A stretch of 64,000 nt of DNA from Bacillus sp. MRMR6. Its GTDB lineage: Bacteria > Bacillota > Bacilli > Bacillales > Cytobacillaceae. Location of the stretch: NCBI RefSeq assembly GCF_001940785.1, contig NZ_MSLS01000023.1:16128-80127 (forward strand). Reading direction: 5' to 3'. The first letter of the stretch is position 1. Each line of letters starts with the position of its first letter. Both the position numbers and the translations under genes were made by a program. This document shows positions 17,581 through 25,568 of the stretch, piece after piece. The notes under the pieces were generated by a model. The model made no database searches. It saw only the letters and a program-made list of their open reading frames with translations, and was not told the DNA's origin.

Positions 17581-18471
17581 CTACTCCTTTCGATTGGTGA
17601 TTCGGAACTGCAAGACAGAAATAACAATCATGATTAGTGCCATTAATAAGGACATTGCCGCTGCATTTCCTAATTGGCGCTGTTTGAAAGCTTCATCCAC
17701 TATGTTCATTAATAACACCTTTGTTTCAGTTCCCGGGCCGCCGCGTGTCATTAAGTACGGCTGACCATAGATATTAAATGAAGCGATTGTTGAAGTAATA
17801 CTTACAAATAACATCGTTGGTTTGATGCTCGGCAGCGTGATATGAAAGAAACGCTGCCAGCGGTTCGCTCCATCAAGCGAGCCAGCTTCATATAATTCCT
17901 CAGATACATCATTTAAAGCATTAATGAAAATAACCATATTGAAACCAATCGTCCACCAGAGTGTGGCCATGACAAGTGAAACCCAAGCCCACGGGATATC
18001 GGTGAGCCACGGAATGATTGGCAGACCCCATTTCATCAGGTATTGATTGAACAATCCACTGTTTGTATCCAGCAGCCATAACCAAATGATCGCTACGACG
18101 GAAACGGAAACCGCATAAGGAACAAAGTACACGGTACGGAAAAAACCTTTGAATTTGCCTGGTAATGCGTTTACCAAAAGTGCCAGTCCCAATCCTACCA
18201 TGATCAATAACGGAACACTGAAGATAACAAATTGGAAGGTATTCGTTAATCCTTCGAAAAATAGGTCATGTAAATATGAATCAGTATTAAAGATATTCAG
18301 AAAATTTTTGAACCCGACAAATTCTTGCTCTGGATTGAGCAAATCCCAGTTATGAAGACTCATCCATGCACCATAACCTATGGGAATTAAAAGGAAAACA
18401 ACAAACAAAAACAAGTAAGGAAGAACAAACAGACTTGATGTCAATTGTGATTTCCAGCTTGATTTACTCAT
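17581..18471 (-). CDS. Sugar ABC transporter permease, MalF/CUT1 type
   Basis: A 296-residue permease with about six membrane segments and an EAA loop (EELYEAGSLDGANRWQRFF). I start it at the ATG at 18471 (MSKSSWKSQ), because an AAAGGAGG ribosome binding site sits just before; the frame stays open further upstream but without a signal. It pairs with the 16744-17574 permease. The 143-bp gap from the binding-protein gene contains a small GTACGA...TCGTAC stem-loop (18511-18532). Confidence 0.88.
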   Translation of the reverse strand: MSKSSWKSQLTSSLFVLPYLFLFVVFLLIPIGYGAWMSLHNWDLLNPEQEFVGFKNFLNIFNTDSYLHDLFFEGLTNTFQFVIFSVPLLIMVGLGLALLVNALPGKFKGFFRTVYFVPYAVSVSVVAIIWLWLLDTNSGLFNQYLMKWGLPIIPWLTDIPWAWVSLVMATLWWTIGFNMVIFINALNDVSEELYEAGSLDGANRWQRFFHITLPSIKPTMLFVSITSTIASFNIYGQPYLMTRGGPGTETKVLLMNIVDEAFKQRQLGNAAAMSLLMALIMIVISVLQFRITNRKE

Positions 18472-18614
18472 TTCTCTTCCTCCTTTCAGTTGATTGTTGA
18501 TCAGAACTAGGTACGAGGGGTCGCGGTCGTACTCCTCTCCAATCAACCTCGTTGTCTTTAAAAATAAGGGAGACGTACGAATGAATAGTGCCACCCGTCC
18601 GCCTCCAATGTTAG

Positions 18615-19883
18615 TTACTTATTCAATAATTGTTCAGCCTTTTTATTTGCATCATCCAATGCTTTTTTCGGGTCCTTCTGTCCTAGCAGGGCAAGGTTTA
18701 CTTCTGCCCATAGAGGATCGGATAATTGACCCCAGTTCGCAACCACTGGTGCAAATTTCGCATATTCAAATTCTGATGCTACAATCGGCTGCTGCTTCAT
18801 CGCTTTGAATTCCTCGTTTTGTTCATAAATCGCTTTTGAAGCTGGTGCTTGTCCTGATTTCGCCCATTCCATTGTGTTCTCCGCAACGAATTTCAAGAAA
18901 TCGGAAATACCTTCTAACTTTTCTTCATCCTTTACAGTTGCTGGGATAACGAAATTATGTCCGTTAGCATACACAGCCTGTTCTTTTGTTCCAAGCTGCG
19001 GAACTTCTGCTACACCATAGTTGATGCCGGCTTTATCCCATTGCTCCATCATCCAAGGACCATTTAGGTGCATCGCATTTTTGCCTTGCAAGAATAAGGT
19101 AACTTCACCATCTTGTTGAACATTTTTAGGCGAAACATTTTCTTTGTGAATCAGATCGCTGTAGAACGTTAATGCTTCCACCGCTTCAGGGCTGTTGTAG
19201 TTTGGCTTGCCATCCTTCATTAACTCGCCGCCATTTTGGAATATGATCGTCGGGAAAATGAACTGATTTGGCCAAAGTGTCGGAACTACAAAGCCGTACT
19301 GATTCTTTGAAGAATCCGTCAGCTTTTTAGCCGCCTCGACGAAATCTTCACGATTGGTTGGCGGATTCTCCGGGTCTAAACCAGCTGCTTCAAACAAATC
19401 TTTGTTATAATACATAACTAATGGATGGATATCCAACGGAATCGAATATTGTTTGTCATCAATATTACCCGCATTCCAAGCCGTTTCGGAATAATCCTCT
19501 GCTTTAACAGCAGTCTTGTCAATCGTATCGGTTAAGTCTTTTAATAAATTCTTATCAGCATAATTTTTCATCTGATCTGTATGCATGACTAACACATCAG
19601 GTGCATTCTTTTGACCGGATAAAGCAAGGTCAACGGTTTTATAATAATCTGACTGAGGTACAATTTGAAAATCCACTTCGTATTGATCCTGCGACTTATT
19701 GTAGTTTTCAACAATCGTCTTCATCCGCGGGCCATCTGCACCAGAGAACGGAGCCCAATAGGTAATCTTATTTCCATTTCCACCTTCAGATTTCGTCGTT
19801 TCCTCTTTCGCTCCTGCACAACCTGCTAGAGAACCAAGTGTAAGAGCAGCCGTCATTGCAATACCTAGCCATTTGTTTTTCAA
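18615..19883 (-). CDS. Extracellular sugar-binding lipoprotein of the GH2-linked ABC importer
   Basis: A 422-residue cluster-1 (MalE-type) binding protein. A type II signal peptide ends in LGSLAGC, so Cys22 is lipidated and the protein tethered outside the membrane. The mature part begins with a flexible Lys/Glu/Ser/Gly stretch, then ITYWAPFSGADG and the two-lobe fold. It starts at TTG with AGGGGGA seven bases upstream; an ATG is absent. It is first gene of the operon, read from the promoter at 19989-20017. Confidence 0.9.
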   Translation of the reverse strand: MKNKWLGIAMTAALTLGSLAGCAGAKEETTKSEGGNGNKITYWAPFSGADGPRMKTIVENYNKSQDQYEVDFQIVPQSDYYKTVDLALSGQKNAPDVLVMHTDQMKNYADKNLLKDLTDTIDKTAVKAEDYSETAWNAGNIDDKQYSIPLDIHPLVMYYNKDLFEAAGLDPENPPTNREDFVEAAKKLTDSSKNQYGFVVPTLWPNQFIFPTIIFQNGGELMKDGKPNYNSPEAVEALTFYSDLIHKENVSPKNVQQDGEVTLFLQGKNAMHLNGPWMMEQWDKAGINYGVAEVPQLGTKEQAVYANGHNFVIPATVKDEEKLEGISDFLKFVAENTMEWAKSGQAPASKAIYEQNEEFKAMKQQPIVASEFEYAKFAPVVANWGQLSDPLWAEVNLALLGQKDPKKALDDANKKAEQLLNK

Positions 19884-19916
19884 TATTGTCTCCCCCTAAG
19901 GAAAAAGTGTTTTTAC

Positions 19917-19967
19917 TTAACTAACCGAGAAAGGTTTTTTGATAACACTTATTGGTTGGTTAGTTAA
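19917..19967 (-). promoter_or_regulatory. Inverted repeat, candidate ROK-repressor operator
   Basis: TTAACTAACC (19917-19926) and GGTTAGTTAA (19958-19967) face each other across 31 bp, between the promoter and the first gene of the GH2 operon. ROK repressors such as XylR use TTAGTTT-type arms. Assignment to the 13518-14741 regulator is inference. Confidence 0.5.
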
Positions 19968-19988
19968 TTTAATTTACCAACTGACTTA

Positions 19989-20017
19989 ATCATATTATTG
20001 AAAGCGCTTTTTGTCAA
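19989..20017 (-). promoter_or_regulatory. Sigma-A promoter of the GH2 operon with cre-like spacer
   Basis: On the minus strand TTGACA (20012-20017), 17-bp spacer, TATGAT (19989-19994). The spacer contains AAAAAGCGCTTTCA, a near match to the CcpA cre consensus, suggesting glucose repression. Confidence 0.75.
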
Positions 20018-20040
20018 TTATATATTTTAAAAGATACATA

Positions 20041-20338
20041 GGGACGGTTCTTAAAGCGGACAATCGGAAGTTTTGCGCGTAAAAAGGCACAACTAGCGTT
20101 AATGAGCTAGTTGTGCCTTTGATGATTTTTAAGCAGAAGATCATTGCGCAAAATTATTGATTGCCAGAGAAGGATGAAGTCGCGGCCCTCGCTAATGAAC
20201 TAAAATATGGTAACCCCACCAAAAATAAATTTTTATTCGTAGAAGGATTTTTTCAATTTACGTCGTATTGGGGATTCAATCCGATACTTATTTTTCATAC
20301 ATTTTTATACAAGTGTTCGCAACTATTATACAGTATAT
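20041..20338 (+). repeat. 298-bp direct repeat, copy 1
   Basis: Matches 63703-64000 with about five mismatches and no gaps. It opens with GGGACGGTTCTT, the core of the dispersed palindrome. Inside are a 12-bp-stem hairpin (GGCACAACTAGC / GCTAGTTGTGCC) and an outer pairing of GTTTTGCGC with GCGCAAAAT. The second half has an open frame from TTG (20161) starting LPEKDEVAALANELKYG, with no ribosome binding site and no family I recognise; two of the five changes alter residues. It could be an insertion-sequence end or an unknown mobile element. Confidence 0.9.
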
Positions 20339-20344
20339 TTAATT

Positions 20345-20440
20345 AAACTTCATTTGAATTTTCTTTTAGAGCCATCGCGTAGCGATTTCGTTCTTCTACT
20401 GCTTCTTCAAATATGATGAACTTTCCTTTCAATATTTCAA
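20345..20440 (-). pseudogene. Unidentified gene tail truncated by a repeat
   Basis: A minus-strand frame, EILKGKFIIFEEAVEERNRY then AMALKENSNEV, ends in TAA and runs upstream into a GGAAGCAGTAGAACC repeat arm with no start codon. It looks like the C-terminal end of a gene whose body is gone. I cannot name the family. Confidence 0.3.
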
Positions 20441-20445
20441 AAAAA

Positions 20446-20467
20446 GGAAGCAGTAGAACCGCCCTGC
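20446..20467. repeat. Single-arm GGGACGGTTCT element (one base deleted)
   Basis: GGAAGCAGTAGAACC followed by GCCCTGC; one T of the core is missing. Confidence 0.8.
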
Positions 20468-20473
20468 ATTATC

Positions 20474-20527
20474 CCCTTACCGCCCGCTCTGGAGGACTAT
20501 TTCCAACGACAAAGCAAGCGTTCAGCC
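20474..20527 (-). pseudogene. Short relic of a MocR-type regulator gene
   Basis: About 50 bp encode FVVGNSPPERAVR on the minus strand, matching FVVGNSCPERAVR of the fragment at 2697-3065, with a small insertion. The AAAGTGC(A/C)TTTGAAAT sequence beside it also occurs next to the other fragment (about 3085). Confidence 0.55.
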
Positions 20528-20593
20528 AAATACAAAGTGCATTTGAAATCCGCTCCAAAATTGACTTGGCACTGGCTACATAGTCTAGTCACC

Positions 20594-20661
20594 GTTTACG
20601 GTAACCAAAGCCAGACTCTGTTGACCGTGCTAGCTCCATTTCGCTGGTTACGGTAACCAAA
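20594..20661 (+). repeat. Two copies of a GGTAACC half-palindrome
   Basis: GTTTACGGTAACCAAAG (20594-20610) and GGTTACGGTAACCAAAG (20645-20661), 51 bp apart. Function unknown. Confidence 0.6.
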
Positions 20662-20666
20662 GTGGA

Positions 20667-20796
20667 CCTAGTTTTTTATGAGCAGTTTTTGTCGAGGACC
20701 GGTCACAGCCTTCGATGTACTTCTGCTATAAATATATAAAAACTAGAAATCATACAAAGGGACACGTTTTAATACTAATCAAACGATTGTGTAAAA
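20667..20796 (+). repeat. Fold-back intergenic element, copy 1
   Basis: It opens CTAGTTTTT and has AAAAACTAG about 75 bp later; between them lies the conserved GTCGAGGACCGGTCACAG. It then reads GGGACACGTTTTAATACTAATCAAACG. It is similar over ~130 bp to 24556-24690 and in part to 39004-39075. Possibly a structured RNA or a miniature mobile element. Confidence 0.7.
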
Positions 20797-20848
20797 CGGA
20801 ACATAGTAGGATGAAAGAAGAAGTTTACTTATTAGGTCCCAATGAACT

Positions 20849-20915
20849 TTAACATAAGATTAACAATTGCTTAATATCTAGTAATAATTTATTAACAATC
20901 ATTTAGTAATATATT
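20849..20915 (+). promoter_or_regulatory. Pho-box-like promoter of tiny gene copy 1
   Basis: Hexamers TTAACA (20849), TTAACA (20860), TTAATA (20871), TTAACA (20892) and TTAGTA (20903), mostly spaced 6+5 bp, fit the PhoP-binding pattern TT(A/C/T)A(C/T)A-N5 repeats of B. subtilis. TATATT at 20910-20915 can be the -10. The same layout is conserved upstream of copy 2. Confidence 0.6.
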
Positions 20916-21013
20916 TTTAGTGGGGATAGCAGGTGTGGCTATCATGGTATTTGGCGAAGGAGGAGCCGATACTCGTATTCTTTTTACATATAGCTTTTAA
21001 AAGGGGGATTTAG

Positions 21014-21178
21014 ATGCAAAAGCCATTAGTTCGGTACAATGAAATGAATTATTTTCTTCTTTACCGGTACTCCTCAGATTATTGCGAAATTCAAGACGTA
21101 AACTCCCAATTTAAAATTCTCCTTGTCCACAGTTCTGACGTATCTTTAATACCATCAAAGAGTGATCCTGTTCAGTAA
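21014..21178 (+). CDS. Tiny conserved protein, copy 1 (54 aa)
   Basis: MQKPLVRYNEMNYFLLYRYS, then SDYCEIQDVNSQFKILLVHS, then SDVSLIPSKSDPVQ. AAGGGGG sits seven bases before the ATG, and an in-frame TAG directly precedes it, fixing the start. Copy 2 (38440-38586) differs at 8 of 48 shared residues, mostly conservative (E/D, V/I, F/Y, I/L), so protein sequence seems to have been kept. Rich in Tyr and Leu, one Cys, no clear signal peptide or full membrane helix. The extra six C-terminal residues end at TAA on the edge of a repeat arm. No family is recognised. The Pho-box-like promoter suggests expression in phosphate starvation. Confidence 0.65.
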   Translation: MQKPLVRYNEMNYFLLYRYSSDYCEIQDVNSQFKILLVHSSDVSLIPSKSDPVQ

Positions 21179-21180
21179 AA

Positions 21181-21206
21181 GGAAGCAGTAGAACCGTCCC
21201 CGTGAA
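21181..21206. repeat. Single-arm GGGACGGTTCT element after tiny gene copy 1
   Basis: GGAAGCAGTAGAACCGTCCC followed by CGTGAA, immediately after the TAA. Confidence 0.9.
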
Positions 21207-21216
21207 CACCTGAAAT

Positions 21217-21244
21217 AAAAAAGACTCCTTCATTGGAGTCTTTT
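21217..21244 (+). terminator. Terminator after tiny gene copy 1
   Basis: AAAAAAGACTCC, TTCATT loop, GGAGTCTTTT. Confidence 0.8.
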
Positions 21245-21490
21245 CCGACACTAACGCCAGAGAAGTAGTCTTACCCAAACCCGCCAAATCCAGCGGTTCA
21301 TCCTTACCCGCATCATTTCACTCCAACTGATTTGAATGTACAACTACCGTTAGTATATTTTTTCAAGGTAAAATGGAGTGGACTAATTCATAATATGGAA
21401 CAAAAATCCAGACTATTAAGAGGCCATGGGCTCATGAGTCTTACTTATTGCTCAATCTCAAAATCACATATGAGCTATCGGGCTAATTCT

Positions 21491-21517
21491 AAGGAAGCAG
21501 TAGAACCGTCCCCGTGC
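21491..21517. repeat. Single-arm GGGACGGTTCT element beside a membrane-protein gene
   Basis: AAGGAAGCAGTAGAACCGTC followed by CCCGTGC; the next gene's stop codon starts one base later. The gap 21245-21490 shows nothing else I can support. Confidence 0.9.
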
Positions 21518-21979
21518 TTATCCCTTCGCTTTTTCATACAAATACTGTACTCCGTACAATATATACGCTTTGTAGTGTATGTATAGAAAGAATTGAAAAT
21601 AGGTTAACCGCTTTAAACGAACAATTTTCACCTTTTTTAGAAAAGGCATCACGGAAAAAGCAAATAGACTATTAGCAAGAACATTAAGTAACACAAACTT
21701 TTTAAAGTTTCCATAGGAAAATTTAAGTATCCACATCGAAAGAGGCATATAAGGTCCAATATCGAAAGGAAGTTCATCCCTTATAAATACATTTGGCTTA
21801 TCGTAAAACTTCCACCACTTCTTTTTATGGCCATATACATGATTTAAAATCTCAAAAATAACGATAAATACACCCGATAAGGAATAACGTTTAAAATCAC
21901 GCTTACCTATAAATAACATGGATAACCAGGAAACAAGTATTAACAACACATTCAAAATCTTATGCCTTTTTGAAATCAT
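21518..21979 (-). CDS. Small multi-pass membrane protein of unknown function
   Basis: A 153-residue protein with hydrophobic segments near 8-25, 33-50, 78-95 (weak) and 100-118, and many Lys/Trp/Tyr residues. The loop IRDELPFDIGPYMPLSMW is distinctive; I recall similar small Bacillus membrane proteins (CBO0543-like) but cannot confirm. A GAGGTG ribosome binding site precedes the ATG. It appears monocistronic, bounded by a repeat at its 3' end. Confidence 0.65.
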   Translation of the reverse strand: MISKRHKILNVLLILVSWLSMLFIGKRDFKRYSLSGVFIVIFEILNHVYGHKKKWWKFYDKPNVFIRDELPFDIGPYMPLSMWILKFSYGNFKKFVLLNVLANSLFAFSVMPFLKKVKIVRLKRLTYFQFFLYIHYKAYILYGVQYLYEKAKG

Positions 21980-22080
21980 CTGTGGATTTCACCTCGTCCG
22001 AATTCTTGCATTCTCTCCTTAAGTTATCCAATATTCAAGAAAAAAATGTAATTAATAAAACAGTACTTTTAAATAAAGGT

Positions 22081-23061
22081 TCAACTATGACCGATTATTG
22101 GATGCGGTACATATGGCTCTTCAAGAAACGCAATTTCTTCAGGTGTTAACTTAACTGATAAAGAACCTACAGCACCTTCGAGGTGGGAAATTTTCGTTGC
22201 ACCAATAATAGGAGAGGTGACAGGTTCTTTCTGAAGCAGCCAGGCAAGTGCGATATGAATACGTGGAACCCCATGTTTTTCTGCCATTTCAGCAACGCGA
22301 TCTACAACGTGTCGATCTGCATCTGCGGTTGCATCATATTTTGATTTTAGTATAAAATCTGTTTCAGAACGATGGGTTGTTTCCGACCAATCACGAGTTA
22401 ATTTTCCTGAAGCAAGCGGACTATAGGGAGTTACTCCGATTTTTTCTTCTTTACAAAGAGGCAGCATTTCCCTCTCTTCTTCACGGTAAATCAGATTGTA
22501 ATGATTCTGCATTGATACAAAGCGAGTCCAACCGTTTTTTTCAGCGACATGTAATGCTTTTTGGAATTGCCAAGCGTACATGGCTGATGCACCAATATAC
22601 CTTGCCTTCCCTGCCTTCACCACATCATGTAAAGCTTCCATTGTTTCTTCAATTGGAGTATTGTAATCCCACCGATGGATAATATAAAGGTCTACATAAT
22701 CGGTTCCCAATCTCTTCAGGCTCTTATCCATTTCACTCATAATCGCCTTTCGTGATAAGCCTGCACCATTTGGTCCTTCATGCATTCTACCATGTACCTT
22801 TGTTGCAAGAACAATTTCATCTCGATTTGCAAAATCTTTTAGGGCACGTCCAAGGAATTCTTCACTGGATCCCATTGAATACACATTTGCCGTATCAAAA
22901 AAGTTGATTCCAAGCTCCAGTGCTTTTTTGATAATAGAGCGACTTTTCTCTTCATTCAGTACCCATTGATGGATCCATTTGTCCGCTTCACCAAAACTCA
23001 TACACCCGAGACAAAACCTAGATACACCCAATCCTGTATTACCTAGTTTTACATATTCCAT
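22081..23061 (-). CDS. Aldo/keto reductase
   Basis: A 326-residue NADPH-dependent (beta/alpha)8 oxidoreductase reducing aldehydes or ketones. The catalytic tetrad is visible: Asp56 and Tyr61 in FFDTANVYSMG, Lys88 in LATKV, His129 in YIIHRW. The CLGCMSFGE N-terminus and PLASGKLTRDW place it in the YghZ/YajO-like group rather than the short AKR5 group. The ATG follows GGGAGG. Divergently transcribed from an AraC regulator 200 bp away, which probably controls it. Physiological substrate unknown. Confidence 0.88.
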   Translation of the reverse strand: MEYVKLGNTGLGVSRFCLGCMSFGEADKWIHQWVLNEEKSRSIIKKALELGINFFDTANVYSMGSSEEFLGRALKDFANRDEIVLATKVHGRMHEGPNGAGLSRKAIMSEMDKSLKRLGTDYVDLYIIHRWDYNTPIEETMEALHDVVKAGKARYIGASAMYAWQFQKALHVAEKNGWTRFVSMQNHYNLIYREEEREMLPLCKEEKIGVTPYSPLASGKLTRDWSETTHRSETDFILKSKYDATADADRHVVDRVAEMAEKHGVPRIHIALAWLLQKEPVTSPIIGATKISHLEGAVGSLSVKLTPEEIAFLEEPYVPHPIIGHS

Positions 23062-23260
23062 TTATTCATTCCTCCCTTTCATTTACTAGCACATTTCAGT
23101 TTAAGTTCAGCTATTGCATGTTTTATTATGTCGCAAATGTTAAACAAACCGTTAACTCATTACTATCAAGTTTTTGCCTAATCCTCTCAACAACCTATCC
23201 ACCCCTGCAAATATCGAGTAGAATGAAAATGTTGAAGGCGAAGAAAAAGGAGAATGAGTT

Positions 23261-24157
23261 ATGCCAGAGCAAATTGACAAACAGCAGCGTGAACTTACAA
23301 AAATCATTGAACGTTATACAAGTCAGGACGGTGTTCATCCTACCTCAATTCCATCTTTATTTCTCATCCGTGAATCCATTATTGCCGAACCTATCTCTAG
23401 AGTTAACGAGCCTTCTTTTTGCATAATTGTCCAAGGGGAAAAAGAGGTATGGTTGGGAGAGGAATGCTTTAGGTATGGTCCTGGCCATTACATTGTGGCA
23501 TCCGTTGACTTGCCGGTAACGGGGCAGGTAATAAAGGCTTCTTCCGACTCTCCATATTTAGCACTCAAACTTGAATTTACCTCGAGCGAAATCTTAGAGG
23601 TTTTGAGTGACAAAGATCTTCCATCTGGACAGAAAAAAAATGCGAAACGAGCCATGTTTACTAGTAAAGCAGAGCCATCATTATTGGATGCAGCATGTAG
23701 GTTAGCGTGTTTGTTAGACAATCAAAAACATATTCCAATACTTGCTCCACTATTTAAGAAAGAAATACTTTATTGGGTTCTAGAAGGTCCGCACGGGGAA
23801 ACACTGGAGCAAATGGCATTAGAAGGCAGCAATTCCATCCGAATCAGAAATGTAATCGAACATATCATTCATCACTATGAAAAGTCTTTTCGAATAGAAG
23901 AACTAGCAAAAATAGCGAATATGAGTGTAGCATCGCTTCATCGGCATTTTAAAGAAGTAACTGCTATGAGCCCTATTCAGTTTCAAAAACAATTGAGATT
24001 GCAGGAAGCTAAGCGTTTGTTATTAGCTGAGTCATCAGATGTAGCTGATGTCGCATTCAGGGTGGGTTATGAAAGTCAATCTCAATTCAGTAGAGAATAT
24101 TCCCGCATGTTTGGTTATTCACCTAGAGCGGATATAAATAGACTGAGAGAGAATTAA
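23261..24157 (+). CDS. AraC-family regulator with AraC_N cupin domain
   Basis: A 298-residue activator. Residues ~25-180 form the AraC_N domain (NEPSFCIIVQGEKEVWLGEE, VASVDLPVTGQV); residues ~195-295 carry two HTH motifs (FRIEELAKIANMSVASLHRHFKE and VADVAFRVGYESQSQFSREY, written here as read). AAGGAG precedes the ATG. This regulator type is very often found divergent to an aldo/keto reductase, as here, and is thought to control it in response to a carbonyl compound; that link is inference. Confidence 0.87.
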   Translation: MPEQIDKQQRELTKIIERYTSQDGVHPTSIPSLFLIRESIIAEPISRVNEPSFCIIVQGEKEVWLGEECFRYGPGHYIVASVDLPVTGQVIKASSDSPYLALKLEFTSSEILEVLSDKDLPSGQKKNAKRAMFTSKAEPSLLDAACRLACLLDNQKHIPILAPLFKKEILYWVLEGPHGETLEQMALEGSNSIRIRNVIEHIIHHYEKSFRIEELAKIANMSVASLHRHFKEVTAMSPIQFQKQLRLQEAKRLLLAESSDVADVAFRVGYESQSQFSREYSRMFGYSPRADINRLREN

Positions 24158-24209
24158 ATTTAATCCAAAACGGGGTTGAGTCCAATCCAACAAATATACC
24201 AAAAGTGAT

Positions 24210-24231
24210 GGCTTGGATAGTAGTCCAAGCC
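24210..24231. other. Stem-loop downstream of the AraC gene
   Basis: GGCTTGGA, loop TAGTAG, TCCAAGCC. No T-run follows, so it is not a standard terminator. The 767-bp gap 24158-24924 otherwise holds the repeats and terminator listed next. Confidence 0.5.
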
Positions 24232-24469
24232 AAAGGAAAGCCGCCTTAAATATGTGACGGTTTATGGGGTTATTTCAAGAAAATACTCCCTACTTAGTTT
24301 GGTAGAAATATATCGCATTAAACTTTAGCTTATGCTAGATGGAACGGTTCAATTAGAATTTTATTAGGATGGTGCTCCGAGTTTTTCAAATTTATAACCT
24401 CCCCACCATTCAACAATTCTCATACCACTTAAACTCTCCAAACGCCTTTATATAAACGAAAACATGAAA

Positions 24470-24690
24470 TCTAATCAAACGTTTGATTAGCACCAAATTT
24501 CCTAACCAATCGTTTGATTAAATCCAGGCAAAACCTTTTTGTTAAACGAACTCACGCTAGTTTTTGGGAGCAGTTTTTGTCGAGGACCGGTCACAGTCTT
24601 CGATATACTTCTACAATAAATCTATATAAAAACTAGTAATCTACACAATTGGACACGTTTTGATACTAATCAAACGTTTGATTAAAAGTG
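24470..24690 (+). repeat. Fold-back intergenic element, copy 2, with TetR-type palindromes
   Basis: It starts with CTAATCAAACGTTTGATTAG (24473-24492) and a degenerate partner, AACCAATCGTTTGATTAA (24508-24525). Then comes the ACGAACTCACGCTAG start of the fold-back part (CTAGTTTTT ... AAAAACTAG, with GTCGAGGACCGGTCACAG between), and a third AATCAAACGTTTGATT at 24669-24684. Sixteen-base palindromes of this kind are typical of TetR-family operators; no TetR gene is in the window. Confidence 0.7.
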
Positions 24691-24784
24691 AATTTTGCTT
24701 GATGAATAAAGAGGTTTTATACTAAAATTGGGTAGAAATTTGTCATTCTAAAATACCACATCCCAACTCACTTAGCTGACATAA

Positions 24785-24833
24785 AAAAGGTCAAGTATTC
24801 TTGCACACCACTGGCAAGAATACTTGACCTTTT
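24785..24833. terminator. Strong bidirectional hairpin
   Basis: Perfect 19-bp arms, AAAAGGTCAAGTATTCTTG and its complement, around an 11-base loop, with A-run before and T-run inside the arm end. It could end transcripts from either side. Confidence 0.75.
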
Positions 24834-24857
24834 CCCTTCCTATATCATGTTGATTAA

Positions 24858-24917
24858 GTGCACGAGAACCGTCCCTGTGCATCCCCAAAAGGAAGCAGTA
24901 GAACCGTCCCCATGCAT
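24858..24917. repeat. Two GGGACGGTTCT-element arms in direct orientation
   Basis: GTGCACGAGAACCGTCCCTG followed by TGCAT, then GGAAGCAGTAGAACCGTCCC followed by CATGCAT. These represent the two flank types (GTGCAC and GGAAGCAGT) of the family, side by side, seven bases from the yesL stop. Confidence 0.9.
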
Positions 24918-24924
24918 CCTCCCG

Positions 24925-25524
24925 CTAACTCATTTCCACCACCTGGTCAAACCATTTTTGGCATAGATGGTAGATGATGTAGGCTGAGGGGCTGCCGATG
25001 ATGAAGATGGCTGCTGGGTAAACCTGGATGATGGCTATACATGCACCGAGTATGAGTAATAATAGTATGGTTAGGATAGGATTCATCAATGAAAAGAGAA
25101 AAGCATTTCGAATCACATGCCTCCAGCCTAGCTCGAAATGGACCATTATTGGAAATAGATACATGGAAATCGAACTAAACAACAAAATGGCCAGAATTAA
25201 GATGATATAGAGGATCAGCTGAACTGCCGAACTACTTGGGTCGATGATCCGATAATCAAAGTAAAGAAAAAGCCCAACCACCGTCCAGAGTAGCGAAATG
25301 AAGAAGCTTTTTTTGAAATTCTCCTTAAACAGCTGAAAAAACGATTTAAAAATACCATCGGTTTCCTTGTGCAAGATTCGTTTGCGGACAACGCCAAACA
25401 AAGCAGCGGTAGCTGGGAAAAAGGTAATAAGCGGGAACATGGCCAAAACCCATAGTACATTCAGTAGAAATAAATCTACTACTGTATTTAAACTGGAAAA
25501 TAATCGATTGTTGAAAATGTTCAT
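24925..25524 (-). CDS. yesL: DUF624 (YesL-like) membrane protein
   Basis: A 199-residue integral membrane protein with five or six hydrophobic segments, matching DUF624/YesL: N-terminal LNTVVDLFLLNVLWVL, the FPATAALFGVVRK loop, and the LGWRHVIRNAFLFSLMNP segment. YesL-type proteins accompany Lpl/Yte-type sugar ABC importers in Bacilli; their exact job is not established. Last gene of the fructoside operon, 44 bp after the GH32 gene, with a purine-rich GGGGGAAGGA before the ATG. Confidence 0.85.
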   Translation of the reverse strand: MNIFNNRLFSSLNTVVDLFLLNVLWVLAMFPLITFFPATAALFGVVRKRILHKETDGIFKSFFQLFKENFKKSFFISLLWTVVGLFLYFDYRIIDPSSSAVQLILYIILILAILLFSSISMYLFPIMVHFELGWRHVIRNAFLFSLMNPILTILLLLILGACIAIIQVYPAAIFIIGSPSAYIIYHLCQKWFDQVVEMS

Positions 25525-25568
25525 TTTGTCCTTCCCCCTATTCCCTTTTTACAGCATGACAACAGGTA

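Noticed and set aside
21332..21586. An 84-codon plus-strand frame overlapping the 3' end of the membrane-protein gene
   Set aside because: Includes the repeat arm and runs antisense into a better-supported gene.
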